Shown: piece after piece, positions 52,391-63,284 of the stretch | Numbering within the stretch: position 1 is the stretch's first letter | How the letters are laid out: each line of letters begins with the position of its first letter | DNA from: Ascarosepion bandense | Taxonomy: Eukaryota > Mollusca > Cephalopoda > Sepiida > Sepiidae | Length of the DNA: 64,000 nt | NCBI GenBank assembly: GCA_037127315.1 | Contig: JBBBDQ010001922.1 | Coordinates: 1,984,501-2,048,500, forward strand | Direction: 5' to 3' | Position numbers and translations under genes: made by a program | Notes under the pieces: generated by a model | Databases searched by the model: none | Seen by the model: only the letters and a program-made list of their open reading frames with translations | What the model was told of the DNA's origin: nothing

Positions 52391-52673
52391 TAAATTATGA
52401 AAAAACTGTAAGAACGCACCACCATAACCAAATGTTAGAACAGTCTGACATAAAATATAAAAACCTACCCCCAAAGAAAAGCACACCACTTATCCTTCAA
52501 GATTAGAGTTGCTTATACATGTGTTAATGTCATGGAGCTGCCATGAGTTCAATCCTTCGATTAAGTAGGAAAGTACAGATTCAATAGAAGTGAACAATAA
52601 CAGAGAGAAAATTTCACAATAAGAAATATCACGCATCAGAGAATAAATAGACACCTGATAACGAATGTAGGGT
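52391..52673. other. no recognisable gene
   Basis: AT-rich anonymous sequence. Confidence 0.4.
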
Positions 52674-52980
52674 CAGTCAGTTAAGTGCCATACGTGAAAC
52701 ACGCTTGGGCGATCATGTCTCGAAAGAGACATGACTGACTGGGCAGAAGATTATCCCGCAGTAAGTTGCCATTGCTTTCTGCGGTAGACTGGTTGCCGAC
52801 CAAGGATATAGAACCCAATCTGTCCTATTATATAACCCATAACTGGGGGGAGAGACGGATTAATACCTTTCCCAAGGATATTTGCTCGTAAGTGAATGCA
52901 AGGAATTTAACTAGAATTTGAACTCGGCTCCCCGATTTCTCGTTCCGAGCCGATATCCACTGGACCACAATCGCCATGCT
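52674..52980 (-). mobile_element. SINE-A, near full length
   Basis: Tail GTCAGTCAGTTAAGTGCC, body with TGGTTGCCGACCAAGGATAT, tRNA-like head to 52980 (AGAATTTGAACTCGGC; CCACTGGACCACAATCG). Confidence 0.85.
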
Positions 52981-53263
52981 ATGTCGGATATCAACGTAAT
53001 TATTCTCACGATCAGTTACATTGTTCGTCTTCATTTGCCGACTTCAATACAATCGCAGCATACGTCGAGATTTCGGAGAAACACAATTATTCAGTACGGC
53101 GGCCTGTTGAATATAACAAAAAACATAATAATGGTATTAATTACGAGTGATCACCTACATATATCGGCACACCAAGCGTGTCTAAAGTAGCAGAGATGTA
53201 AATACAGGAATGTACACTGGCATGCTCTATTGAGTGTTACACACATTTAATATATTAATATTT

Positions 53264-53382
53264 CAATCAGTTAAGTGCCATACGTGATACACGCTTGAGC
53301 GATCATGTCTCGGAAGAGACATGAGTGACTGGGCAGAAGAGTATCCCACAATATCCACTGGACCACAACGCACATCCCGAAT
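53264..53382 (-). mobile_element. SINE-A with internal deletion (tail joined to head)
   Basis: AATCAGTTAAGTGCCATACG ... GAAGAGTATCCCACA runs directly into ATATCCACTGGACCACAACG, skipping about 190 bases of body. Confidence 0.8.
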
Positions 53383-53878
53383 GTAGGGTACTTGCTCGAA
53401 ACGTTGTGACTATAATGACATCTATACAAATAAGATTAGTACAATAGGTGGAAATAATACAAGATTTCATAATTCGCATCTTCCTAACAGCCATCCAGTC
53501 TTAGATGTTACGTTTTTCATTTTCACATTCACCGAGCAAATCCTGGAGAAAAACGTCTGTTAGTAACACTGTATCAATTGCATATTTTACGTTGTTAAAA
53601 TTATGACCGGCAATAATGAATTACAAAATTAGTGACTGAAAATAAAGATTCTCTTTTACAGGAAGCGTACAAAGCAAACATCTTTATTTTTCTGTGAGAA
53701 ATACGAAATTGATTTGATCTTCTTTAAAGTACTGAAGAAAGTCAGGATGTTCTCGTTGTATTCGCCGAGAAAATCAATCTGTATTTTTTTCTCCAGGTAA
53801 TAAGAGTATTGCCTGTTACAGCGAATAAACTTCCATGATGTGTCATGTAAAAACATCGCCAGATTAATGCAGTGTACA
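53383..53878. other. no recognisable gene
   Basis: A 66-codon minus frame at 53656-53856 lacks motifs. AT-rich. Confidence 0.4.
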
Positions 53879-54492
53879 CCTCGTTGTGGTGCAGTGGATA
53901 TCGGCTCTGAACGAGAAACCGGGGAGCCAAATTCTAGTTGAATTCATTGTATTCACTTACGCGCAAATAGCCTTGGGAAAGGTATTACTATTAATCCGTC
54001 TCTTCCTTGCAGTTATGGGTTAAATAACAGGACAGATCGGGTTATATAGCCTTGGCTGGCAACCAGTCTACCTCAGAAAGCAATGGCAACCTACTGCGGG
54101 ATAATCTTCTGCCCAGTCAGTTATGTCTCTTTCGAGACATGATCGCCAAGCGTGTTTCACGTATGGCACTTAACTGACTGACTGAATATAATAGTTGGAA
54201 ACATATTTAAAATTTGTACTGGACATGAAGTGGGAGATCGTTTTTCTATTGTTACTATGTAATAAACTGATCCCCCGCTAATTATTACTTATTAATATAA
54301 TACATCTCTTCTCCCTCTAGCTATGAGTCAAATAACAGGACAGATTGGGTTCTATAGCCTTGGCTGGCAACTAGTCTACTGCAGGAAACAATGGCAACCT
54401 ACTGCGGGATAATCTTCTGCCCAGCCAGTCATGTCTCTTTCGAGACATGAACGCCCAAGCGTGTTTCACGCGTGGCACTTAACTGACTGACA
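53879..54492 (+). mobile_element. dimeric SINE-A with palindromic linker
   Basis: Head TCGTTGTGGTGCAGTGGATA, first body to 54187, linker hairpin 54224-54282 (CATGAAGTGGGAGATCG / AAACTGATCCCCCGC), bridge ATAATACATCTCTTCTCCCT, second body 54320-54492. Confidence 0.9.
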
Positions 54493-54983
54493 CCTATATG
54501 TAAACAAAGCTGTAAAAACAAAGACGATTCTCGAGAATGGATTACTACAAAATAAAACAATGAAGAAGAATAAAATCTATAAATGTACAATTCTTTCGAT
54601 GAGGAATAAAATACCAAAATTTAAAACATATAAGAGATAATAAAATCGGGAATAATATCCAGCAACTTTAAGTGAACAAGGTGTAGAGTTGAACTGATTC
54701 AGATAAGACAAACAGGACGAGAAATGAAATCTATAAATAAAACATGAACAAGATAAGAATTAAAATGTATGAAGTTAAAATTTATTAGATGAGGAAGAAA
54801 AACCGTGATGTTAAAACGAATAACATGAAAAATAAAATTTTAAAAGTGAATTAAATCTGTAAATATAAATGTAATTCAAGCGGAATGTAGAAATCAAATA
54901 ATTTACCTTCTAACATGGCTGCCTTCATTTTGTTCCCTTTTGTCTACCTCATTTATAGGAGAATATCTAATGCAGCAGGTGGG

Positions 54984-55420
54984 TTAGTCCACTTTACTAT
55001 AATGGACCTGCCCAACACATTCGCCCACACCGGATTTTTGATCGAGGCTAGAGTAAACTGTGGTGTCATCGGCGTACATGCCTACTTTCGACCTTATAGC
55101 ATCAGGGAGATGGTTAATGTAGATCAGAAAGAGCGCAGGACCTAGGATAGAGCCTTGAGAGACATCCGCGTTTATATGATTGTTTTGGGAGGCATGTCCG
55201 TTTAATACTATCTTCAATGTGCGATTAGAGAGAAATGACTGGATTAGGTCAAACAAATGTCCAGTTATACCATAGCTCCGCAGCTTGCGTAGAAGGCTAG
55301 CATGCTAGACTCTGTCGAACGCTTTGGAAATATCCAGGGCAACGTTTCGAGCTTCGACATTCTTGTCGAGAGTCTGGTATTCAAAACGGACTAATTCTGT
55401 AATACTAAAATGGCTAAGTA
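54984..55420 (-). pseudogene. LINE-J RT fragment with intact YADD and an in-frame TAG
   Basis: Minus sense: NVEARNVALDISKAFDRV, TAG (55307-55305), HASLLRKLRSYGITGHLFDL, IQSFLSNRTLKIVLNGHASQ, SQGSILGPALFLIYINHLPD, GMYADDTTVYSSLDQKS. This covers RT motifs from AFD to YADD with the catalytic Asp pair present. Apart from the TAG the frame is open over about 130 codons. Cut by satellite sequence on both sides, so neither the rest of the RT nor a 3' UTR is present. Confidence 0.85.
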
Positions 55421-56169
55421 AAATTAATAAACGATGAGGGAAAAAATCTATGAATATAAAAAAATTCAGATGAGGGATAAAATCTATAAATATAAAATAT
55501 TTCAGATGAGGAATAAAATCTATAAATATAAAATATTTCAGATGAGGAATAAAATTTATATATATACATTCTTTCAGACGAGGAATAAAATCTATAAATT
55601 TAAATATTTCAGATAAGGAATAAAATCTACGAATACAAAATATTTCAGATGAGGAATAAAATCCATAATTATAAAATATTTCAGATGAGGGATAAAATCT
55701 ATGAATATAAAATATTTCAGATGAGGAATAAAATCTATGGATATAAAACATTTCAGATGAGGCATAAAATCTATGAATATAAAATATTTCACATGAGCGA
55801 TAAAATGTATAAATATAACATATTTCAGATGAGAAATGAAATCTATGAATATAAAATATTTCAGATGAGCGATAAAATCTATAAATATAAAAATATTTCA
55901 GATGAGGAATAAAATCTATAAATATAAAATATATCAGATGAGGGATAAAATCTATAAATATAAAATGTTTCAGATGAGGGAGAAAATTTATAAATATAAA
56001 ATATTTCAGATGAGGGATAAAATCTATGAATATAAAATATTTCAGATGAGGGAGAAAATTTATAAATATAAAATATTTAAGATGAGGGATAAAATCTATG
56101 AATATAAAATATTTCAGATGAGGGAGAAAATTTATAAATATAAAATATTTCAGATGAGAAATGAAATCA

Positions 56170-56530
56170 ATAAATGTAAAAGAGGCTCATCCCCTGTTCC
56201 CTATTTAAGATGTGGTTTCCGGCTTTCTCTTTTGCAATCTTTTCACTTTGTTTTTTCAATTGGAGTAGATAGATCTATCTATCGCCCGGTTCACACTCCA
56301 CCCACGTCTATTGAACAGGTTAAGAGGTTTATCCCTTGTTCCCTGTTTAGGATGTAGTTTCTGGCTTTCTCTTTTCCAATCTTCTCACTTTGTTTTTATT
56401 TTTTTTTTCAGTTGGAGTAGATAGATCTATCTATCGCCCGTTTCACACTCCACCCACGTCTATTGAACAGGTTAAGAGGCTCATCCCTTGTTCCCTGTTT
56501 AGGATGTGGTTTCCGGCTTTCTCTTTTCCT
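56170..56530 (+). repeat. 146-bp-type units, plus orientation, inside the satellite
   Basis: AGGCTCATCCCCTGTTCCC, GATGTGGTTTCCGGC, GTAGATAGATCTATCTATCG and CACCCACGTCTATTGAACAG, two and a half units. Orientation is opposite to the 59.4-kb array. Confidence 0.85.
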
Positions 56531-57835
56531 ATTTATAAATTGAGGAAATTTATTAATTAGATAGCGAATAAAATCTAAATAAATAAAATATCTAAAAAGA
56601 GGAATAAAATCCAAAAAATAAAAATGTTTAAACGAAAAATAATATTTGGAAATACAAAATGTTTAGGTTGAGAAATAAAAGGTATAAATGCAGTGCATTT
56701 CCAATGAGAAAGAAAATAATTAGCTATCAAATATTTATATATGGAATAAGATCTATATATATACATATAGAACGATTAAGATGAATAGAATCTATAAATG
56801 TAAAAGTTATGCTATGTGATATATAATCTATAAATGTACAATGTTTAAGATGGGAATGAAATCTATAAATTTAAAATGTTTTAAATGAGGATTAAAATAT
56901 ATAAATATAAAATAATTTAAATGAGAAAAGAAACCAATAAATGTGTTTTATATAATAAATATAATCTATAAATGTATAATGAATAAAATTTACAAAAATA
57001 CAATAAAATGTTTTTGACAAAATAAAATAAGGGTAAAATTTTTCAGTTGGATAAAATTTGTAAATGCCAAATTAGATGAGGATTAAAATCTATACATGTA
57101 AAATGTTTATGATGAATAAAATCTGTAAATATATAATCTCTAAGATGAAGAATAAAATGCATAAATGTAAAATGTTTCAGATGAGGAATAAAATCTCAAT
57201 ATATGTAATCTGTAAGATGAAGAATAAAATTCATAAATGTAAAATGTTAAATGTAAATTTATTCAGATGACGAATGAAATTTATAAATGTAACGTGCTTA
57301 ATGTGAGGAATAAAATCTATAAAATATTTCAGAATTTGAAATGATTTATATAAATGTAAAATGTATTAAACGAGGAATAAATTTGATAAATATAAAATGT
57401 TTCTGATGTGAAATAAAATGTGTAAAATCAAAATGTTTTAGATAAAGAATAAAATTAATAAATCTAAAGTATATTCCATGTTGAATAAAATCTAAAAAGG
57501 AAATATGCTTTATATGAGAAATAAAATCCGTAAATATAAAATAATTAAAATGAGGAATAAAGTTCATGAGCGATAAATATTTTTCATGAGAAATAACATC
57601 TATGAATTTAAAATGCTTTTAAGAAAAATATGTATGAATGAAAAATAACTTAGATTGGGAATAAATTTTATGAAAGTTAAATGTTTTTGATGATGAATAA
57701 GTCTGTAAATATAAAAATTATTTGATAAGTAACAAAATCTATGAAATGTGTAATAAAATCTATGAATATATATATAATATTTAATAACATATTTAATGTA
57801 TAAGATTTACAAATTCAAAATCACTGACATGAGGA

Positions 57836-58392
57836 ATAAAATATACCAATGTTTAAATACTGTGGATCATGAATAAATCTATTAACATAAAATATATTTA
57901 AGGCGAATGAAATCTTTAAATGCAAAGTGTATTAGATAAAGAATAAAATATATCAATGTTTAAATACTGTGGATCATGAATAAATCTATTAACATAAAAT
58001 ATATTTAAGGCGAATGAAATCTTTAAATGTAAAGTGTATTAGATAAAGAATAAAATACATCAATGTTTAAATACTGTGGATCATGAATAAATCTACTAAC
58101 ATAAAATATATTTAAGGCGAATGAAATCTTTAAATGTAAAGTGTATTAGATAAAGAATAAAATACATCAATGTTTAAATACTGTGGATCATGAATAAATC
58201 TATTAACATAAAATATATTTAAGGCGAATGAAATCTTTAAATGTAAAGTGTATTAGATAAAGAATAAAATATATCAATGTTTAAATACTGTGGATCATGA
58301 ATAAATCTATTAACATAAAATATATTTAAGGCGAATGAAATCTTTAAATGTAAAGTGTATTAGATAAAGAATAAAATATATAAATGTAACAT
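57836..58392. repeat. 107-bp higher-order repeat, five copies
   Basis: AGGCGAATGAAATCTTTAAA recurs at 57901, 58008, 58115, 58222 and 58329 (steps of 107, about three 36-bp units less one base). Copies are almost identical, unlike the surrounding single 36-bp units. Confidence 0.95.
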
Positions 58393-58669
58393 GTTTTAAA
58401 TTAAGAAACCTTTTTAAATTTATTTCATTCGTCATCTAAAACATTTTATATTAAAAGATTATATTTCTCGTTTGAAAAAAATTGTATTTATAGATGTAAT
58501 TTCTCACCTTAAACACATTACATTTATAAATTTTATCCGTCATCAAAATTTATTTATCATCTAAAATATTTTAACTATTTATTTTATTTTTTAATTAAAA
58601 CATTTTGCAGTTTTTATATTATATTTCTGTTATCATTCATTAACAGTTTATTGGTTTCTTAAACATCGA

Positions 58670-59200
58670 AAAAATTCAATATTTATAATTATAAATTATT
58701 AAAGTTGGGTAATAAAATATATAAATTTTAAATATTTTCGAGGTTAAATACTATATATAATTATAAATTATTAAAGTTGGGTAATAAAATATATAAATTT
58801 TAAATATTTTAGAGGTTAAATACTATATATAATTATAAATTATTCAAGTTGGGTAATAAAATATATAAATTTTAAATATTTTAGAGGTTAAATACTATAT
58901 ATAATTATAAATTATTAAGGTTGGGTAATAAAATATATAAATTTTAAATATTTTAGAGGTTAAATACTATATATAATTATAAATTATTAAGGTTGGGTAA
59001 TAAAATATATAAATTTTAAATATTTTAGAGGTTAAATACTATATATAATTATAAATTATTAAAGTTGGGTAATAAAATATATAAATTTTAAATATTTTAG
59101 AGGTTAAATACTATATATAATTATAAATTATTAAAGTTGGGTAATAAAATATATAAATTTTAAATATTTTAGAGGTTAAATACTATATATAATTATAAAA
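58670..59200. repeat. 72-bp higher-order repeat, seven copies
   Basis: AGGTTAAATACTATATATAA recurs every 72 bases from 58741 to 59173, twice the 36-bp period. Unit includes GGGTAATAAAATATATAAAT. Copies differ at a few sites (e.g. AAAGTTGGG / AAGGTTGGG). Confidence 0.95.
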
Positions 59201-59396
59201 TGATGTAGAATGAGGAATTAAATAAATTTTTAAAAAAATGAGTAATGAAATGCGGAAATGATGTATTACCCAAAAATATAACCTTTTTTCAAATTTAAAG
59301 TGGATCTCTATTCTGATTAGTTAAATCAAACATATAAATTTCTTTGTCTTCACACATCCATAGATAACAAAAGTATTGTTTCTTATATTCAATTTT

Positions 59397-59985
59397 TTTT
59401 TTTAATCGTATCACCCCGAGCAAGGCGGTAACGCCACTGATGTTCAGGGGGCTACGTATTAGTGAAAAGATTGGAAAAGAGAAAGCCGGAAACCACATCC
59501 TAAACAGGGAACAAGGGATGAGCCTCTTAACCTGTTCAATAGACGTGGGTGGAGTATGAACCGGGCGATAGATAGATCTATCTACTCCAATTGAAAAAAA
59601 AACCAAAGTGAGAAGATTGGAAAAGAGAAAGCCGGAAACCACATCCTAAACAGGGAACAAGGGATGAGCCTCTTAAGCTGTTCAATAGACGTGGGTGGAG
59701 TATGAACCGGGCGATAGATAGATCTATCTACTCCAATTGAAAAAAAAAACAAAGTGAGAAGATTGGAAAAGAGAAAGCCGGAAACCACATCCTAAACAGG
59801 GAACAAGGGATGAGCCTCTTAACCTGTTCAATAGACGTAGGTGGAGTATGAACCGGGCGATAGATAGATCTATCTACTCCAATTGAAAAAAAAAACAAAG
59901 TGAAAAGATTGCAAAAGAGAAAGCCGGAAACCACATCCTAAATAGGGAACAAGGGATGAGCCTCTTAACCTGTTGAAAATCATTT
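59397..59985 (-). repeat. 146-bp tandem repeat ending in a LINE terminus
   Basis: Terminus AATCGTATCACCCCGAGCAA (plus) at 59405, then nearly four units at about 146-base steps, each with GCCGGAAACCACATCCTAAA, GGGATGAGCCTCTTAA, CAATAGACGTGGGTGGAG and the palindrome TAGATAGATCTATCTA. Minus frames repeat SIGVDRSIYRPVHTPPTSIE; these are repeat frames, not genes. Confidence 0.9.
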
Positions 59986-60004
59986 TCAAAACGATGAGGA
60001 AACA

Positions 60005-60062
60005 TTGCCTGATGACGAGGTAAACATTTCGAAACATATACATTTCCGTGTCACAATGTAAA
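60005..60062 (+). repeat. repeat scrap with hammerhead-like core
   Basis: CTGATGA (60009-60015), one extra C, a 5-bp stem GAGGT / ATTTC with a 4-base loop, then GAAAC (60031-60035). Only core of CUGAUGA spelling in the window. Downstream CCGTGTCAC offers a GUC 20 bases on. Confidence 0.45.
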
Positions 60063-60204
60063 CGATATTAATTTTAAATAAAAAAAATACAAATTTAATT
60101 ATATTATGCTTTAAGATATTATGATGTATTGAGTACTTTTTTTAAAAAAAGTAAATGCTGCAGATCTCGGAATTCAGAAACTGGTAATTATCTTCCCATG
60201 CATA

Positions 60205-60539
60205 TCTAATCATATTTGTAAAAGGAACTTTGCTTGTGTGTGTGTGTCAGTGTGTTATGTGTGTGTGTCCGTTACCTACGGACTCTGAAACGGCTGAACA
60301 GATTTTCTTGAAAATTTACGCAGTTGTACTATTAAGCGTCTGCGAGTGTTCTTACCTAGGTTTTGTGTCGTGGTACTCAGCCCCGATAAATATCGAAAAT
60401 CGATAATTGAAAAAATCGGGTTATAGAAGGAATGGTCCGATTTTAATCAAATTTGATACACTCATGAAGAAGGACATAAGAAACGATATTCAGAAGTTTC
60501 AAGGTTGCAGTTCTTACAATAGAGCAGAAAATCGATAAC

Positions 60540-60571
<32 letters not shown>

Positions 60572-60954
60572 GGCAAGATGTTTGTGTGTGTCTGTTTATC
60601 TGCCTGTATGTCTGTATTTTTTCAGCCCTTTTATTTTAGTTTTTGCTTCAGGTTTGGCTCAAAGTAGGTATAATTGTAGTTCTTAATCTCAGCCATGATA
60701 CCATTTACTCAGAGGACTTATTTAGCCTTCAAAATTCAGTTTACGACGAAAAATTTTATTTGATATCGATACCAGGAAATCAAAATTTGACTTATATCCA
60801 TTCATTTTTCTTTCAGACTAAGGTTTCGCTTTAACTGGAAACAGCTATTGCTTTTTATTCTTTCGTGCCAACGTCCAAAGTGTCTGAGCTCCAGGACCAT
60901 GGATTAGTTTTAAAGCTTTCATTAGGCCAGAGCAACGCCGGGCTATATTGCTAG
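60205..60954 (+). mobile_element. Helentron-like element H7, full length
   Basis: 5' TCTAATCATATTTGTAAAAG, GAAACGGCTGAACAGATTTT, (TA)n at 60540-60565, GGCAAGATGTTTGTGTGTG, 3' CCAGAGCAACGCCGGG, CTAG at 60951-60954. The 63-codon frame inside is shared by other copies and has no known domain. Confidence 0.8.
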
Positions 60955-61180
60955 TGTTTGAATAAAGACAAGAAAACTATATTTTCTCACCTAAACGTTT
61001 CGTCTTGTGATGTTCTTAATCAAGGCAAAGAAATTATACCTTTAATTTCATCTCTGTCTCTTAATAAAGTTTATCATAGGATGAAAGGCGTAGGCGAAAA
61101 AAATATCGTTTTTCGTTTGTTTTTGTTTTTTAATTTTTATGCCCCTACATTTCATGTATATTGTTGACCTTCTTTCCATA
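60955..61180. other. no recognisable gene
   Basis: AT-rich segment between two Helentron-like 3' ends. A 69-codon frame lacks motifs. Confidence 0.4.
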
Positions 61181-61276
61181 GTCTTTCGTGCCAACGTCCA
61201 AAGAGTCTGAGCTCCAGGACCATGGATTAGTTTTAAAGCTTTCATTACACCCGAGCAACGCCGGGATATACTGCTA
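61181..61276 (+). mobile_element. Helentron-like 3' end H8
   Basis: AGTCTTTCGTGCCAACGTCC to hairpin CCCGAGCAACGCCGGG and CTAG (61273-61276), directly followed by (TA)n to 61320. Confidence 0.85.

Positions 61277-61321
<45 letters not shown>
61277..61321. repeat. (TA)n microsatellite
   Basis: About 44 bases immediately 3' of the CTAG end. Confidence 0.95.
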
Positions 61322-61322
<1 letters not shown>

Positions 61323-61500
61323 TCTTAGAAGGTTAGGAATAGGATATCAAAATTTTGACAAAGTTTAAATTACTAATTTGGTAAATGAAAATATTGCATG
61401 AAAAGAGAGAAGTGATTGTATAACGCATTACCAAATCTCTCCTCGTGAAATATTTTCATTTATCAAATTGGTAATATATATATATACGCCCTTGTGCATA
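61322..61500. repeat. imperfect inverted repeat
   Basis: TTACTAATTTGGTAAATGAAAATATT at about 61368 is complementary, in its core (AATTTGGTAAATGAAAATAT), to AATATTTTCATTTATCAAATTGG at about 61449; a fold-back of about 20 bp with a loop near 60 bases. Confidence 0.6.
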
Positions 61501-61740
61501 TCCAGTCAGTCAGTTAAGTGTCATACATGATACGCGCTTTGGGTGATCATGTCTCGAAAGAAGCATAACTGACTGGGCAGAAGATTAAGTAGGTTGCTAG
61601 CCAAGACTATACAACCCAATCTGTCATATTATTCAACCTATAGATGGAGGGAAGAAACGGATTGATAGCTTTTCCAAGGATATATTTGGCTCCCAGATTT
61701 CTCGTTCCGAGCCGATATCCAGTGCACCACAGTGCACATT
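61501..61740 (-). mobile_element. SINE-A with small deletions
   Basis: Tail CAGTCAGTCAGTTAAGTGTC, shortened body (the CCGCAGTAGG and ACTGGTTG segments are partly lost), head to 61740 with CGAGCCGATATCCAGTGCAC. Confidence 0.8.
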
Positions 61741-61754
61741 CTCTTGTGCATATT

Positions 61755-62150
61755 AATTGAAACAAAAAGAATAATATTTTCCTAGGATCTTTCACTCTTT
61801 CACACGTTCCCTGATCACTTATATGTCGTTTCTTGGCGATGTTTTTCTCTTCCAACAGTATTTTCGTTTACATTTCAAACTGGTGAATCTAGAAATCGAC
61901 AGTGGAGACAATAGTTCTTGCAATCATGGACGACGGAAATATTTTTTTAAGGCCAAATAAATTTCATCATACACCCTAAAAAGAGATTCATATTACTGCA
62001 CATCACTGCAAATGACCTAATCTAAAGAAAAATAGAAATCTATTACCACTTGTGACTCGAGTGGTACTAAAACTGACCTTATGGCAAATGAAAGGAAACT
62101 GAAGCAGCTGTTTCAGTTAATTTACTCAAGAGTGTACGTGTCCTAGAAAT
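61755..62150. repeat. dispersed repeat F, copy 2
   Basis: Collinear with 29041-29600 (TTTCCTAGGATC, GGCCAAATAAATTTCATCAT, CACTGCAAATGACCTAATCT, AGTGTACGTGTCC). No protein motif. Confidence 0.6.
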
Positions 62151-62290
62151 TCTAATTGCATATTTCTTGTTTTAAGTAAAAGTGATCTTTTTTGTATTTA
62201 TTTGTATAACCACATTAATGTTGCTCTAAGTCTATTTTATCATCAGTGAAGAGATTGATCATAATTCAATACATCATAAGAGGACTCATA

Positions 62291-62856
62291 TGACCTCAAG
62301 TGGAATGACTATATAGAATCCATAGCTAAATCCGCTGCTAAGAAAGTCTGTTCCCTGTCTAGGGCCAGAAAGTTTTTCTCGTTTGAAACAATCTTGCACA
62401 TATACAAATCTACCATCTGCCCGTGCATTGAATACTGCTGCCATATCTGGTTGGGTGCCCTGCAATCAACCTAGAGGTCCTTGTAAAAATCCAACGGGGA
62501 ATCTGTAATGTGATCGATGCCGACTTGGCAGCTCAGATACAGTCACTTTCTCACCGACGCAATGTAGCTTCCCTGTGTCTCTTCTACAAATATTTTCATG
62601 GCTTCTGCTCAGATGAACATATCTTACTGGTACCCGTCATATATGAATTTACTCGAGCCACAAGATTAGCAACTAGGTCCCACCCTTTTACTGTGAAACC
62701 AATAAAATTTAAACGCAAATTCTACTCCAACAGCTTCTTTTCTCGCACTTCCCGCCTGTGGAATTCCCTTCCGCTTACTTGCTTACCAGACAGCTACAAT
62801 CTTCAAGAATTCAAATGTAAAGGCAATAGTCATCGACTATCTCACAATCTTGCTTC

Positions 62857-62887
<31 letters not shown>

Positions 62888-63055
62888 ATGCTTCTTTCTT
62901 TGTCCACTCTACTCTCAGCAATATTCTCATCCTTCTCCTACCCTCTTCCTGACACCCCTATAACCTGTCACTCTTTTTCATAACTTTCCTCCTATGTAAC
63001 CCCCTGCAAAACAGTGTCAGTAAAATGCCTTGCTTGGCGCGATATGATTATAAAA
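62291..63055 (+). pseudogene. LINE-J ORF2 C-terminal fragment
   Basis: DLKWNDYIESIAKSAAKKVC, LHIYKSTICPCIEYCCHIWL, then frame 62510-62983: MIDADLAAQIQSLSHRRNVA, FTRATRLATRSHPFTVKPIK, FFSRTSRLWNSLPLTCLPDS, YNLQEFKCKGNSHRLSHNLA. A shift near 62460-62490 separates the parts. A (CT)n run at 62853-62882 lies in the tail. 3' terminus TTGCTTGGCGCGATATGATT at 63030. Confidence 0.85.
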
Positions 63056-63268
63056 TTTTTAAAAAAATTCCATACTATTATAATGTGGAAATAAAGTGGG
63101 GGGTCAGTTCTATCAATATATAAACTGAGCCTTCACTTTATGGCCACATTATTCTTTCTCTTACACACTTTTTGACACCCCTATAACCTGTCACTCTTTC
63201 TCCTATGTAACACCCTGCTCAACAGTGGCAGTAAAATCCTTTGCTTGGAGTTACACGATTATAAAAAA
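63056..63268 (+). repeat. second LINE-J tail with hairpin P between tails
   Basis: After the first terminus: CCATACTATTATAATGTGG, hairpin P (63082-63150), then TTGACACCCCTATAACCTGT ... TTTGCTTGGAGTTACACGAT and A-run at 63268. Same order as at 40531-40760. Confidence 0.8.
63082..63150. mobile_element. hairpin P (small palindromic element)
   Basis: TAATGTGGAAATAAAGTGGG ... ACTGAGCCTTCACTTTATGG plus CCACATTA: arms of about 27 bases. Confidence 0.75.
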
Positions 63269-63284
63269 ATATTAATACTGCATA

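Larger units (their letters stand above)
54545..58440. repeat. 36-bp satellite array, diverged, with insertions
   Basis: Core unit ATGAGGAATAAAATCTATAA + ATATAAAATATTTCAG (36 bases). Cleanest at 55430-56165, about 20 units; decays both ways. Interrupted by a LINE RT piece (54905-55410) and 146-bp-type units (56170-56530). Because 36 is 12 codons, frames stay open on both strands (plus: MRNKIYKYKIFQ repeated; minus: IFIDFIPHLKYF repeated). I read these as artefacts of period and AT-richness. Confidence 0.95.

Noticed and set aside
55434..56357. Periodic Lys/Tyr-rich open frames as a real repetitive protein
   Set aside because: Both strands are open because the period (36) is divisible by three and the DNA is AT-rich. 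No start context, splice signals or non-repeat domain accompany them.
59295..59934. Three overlapping minus frames with SIGVDRSIYRPVHTPPTSIE
   Set aside because: They are staggered readings of the 146-bp tandem unit.
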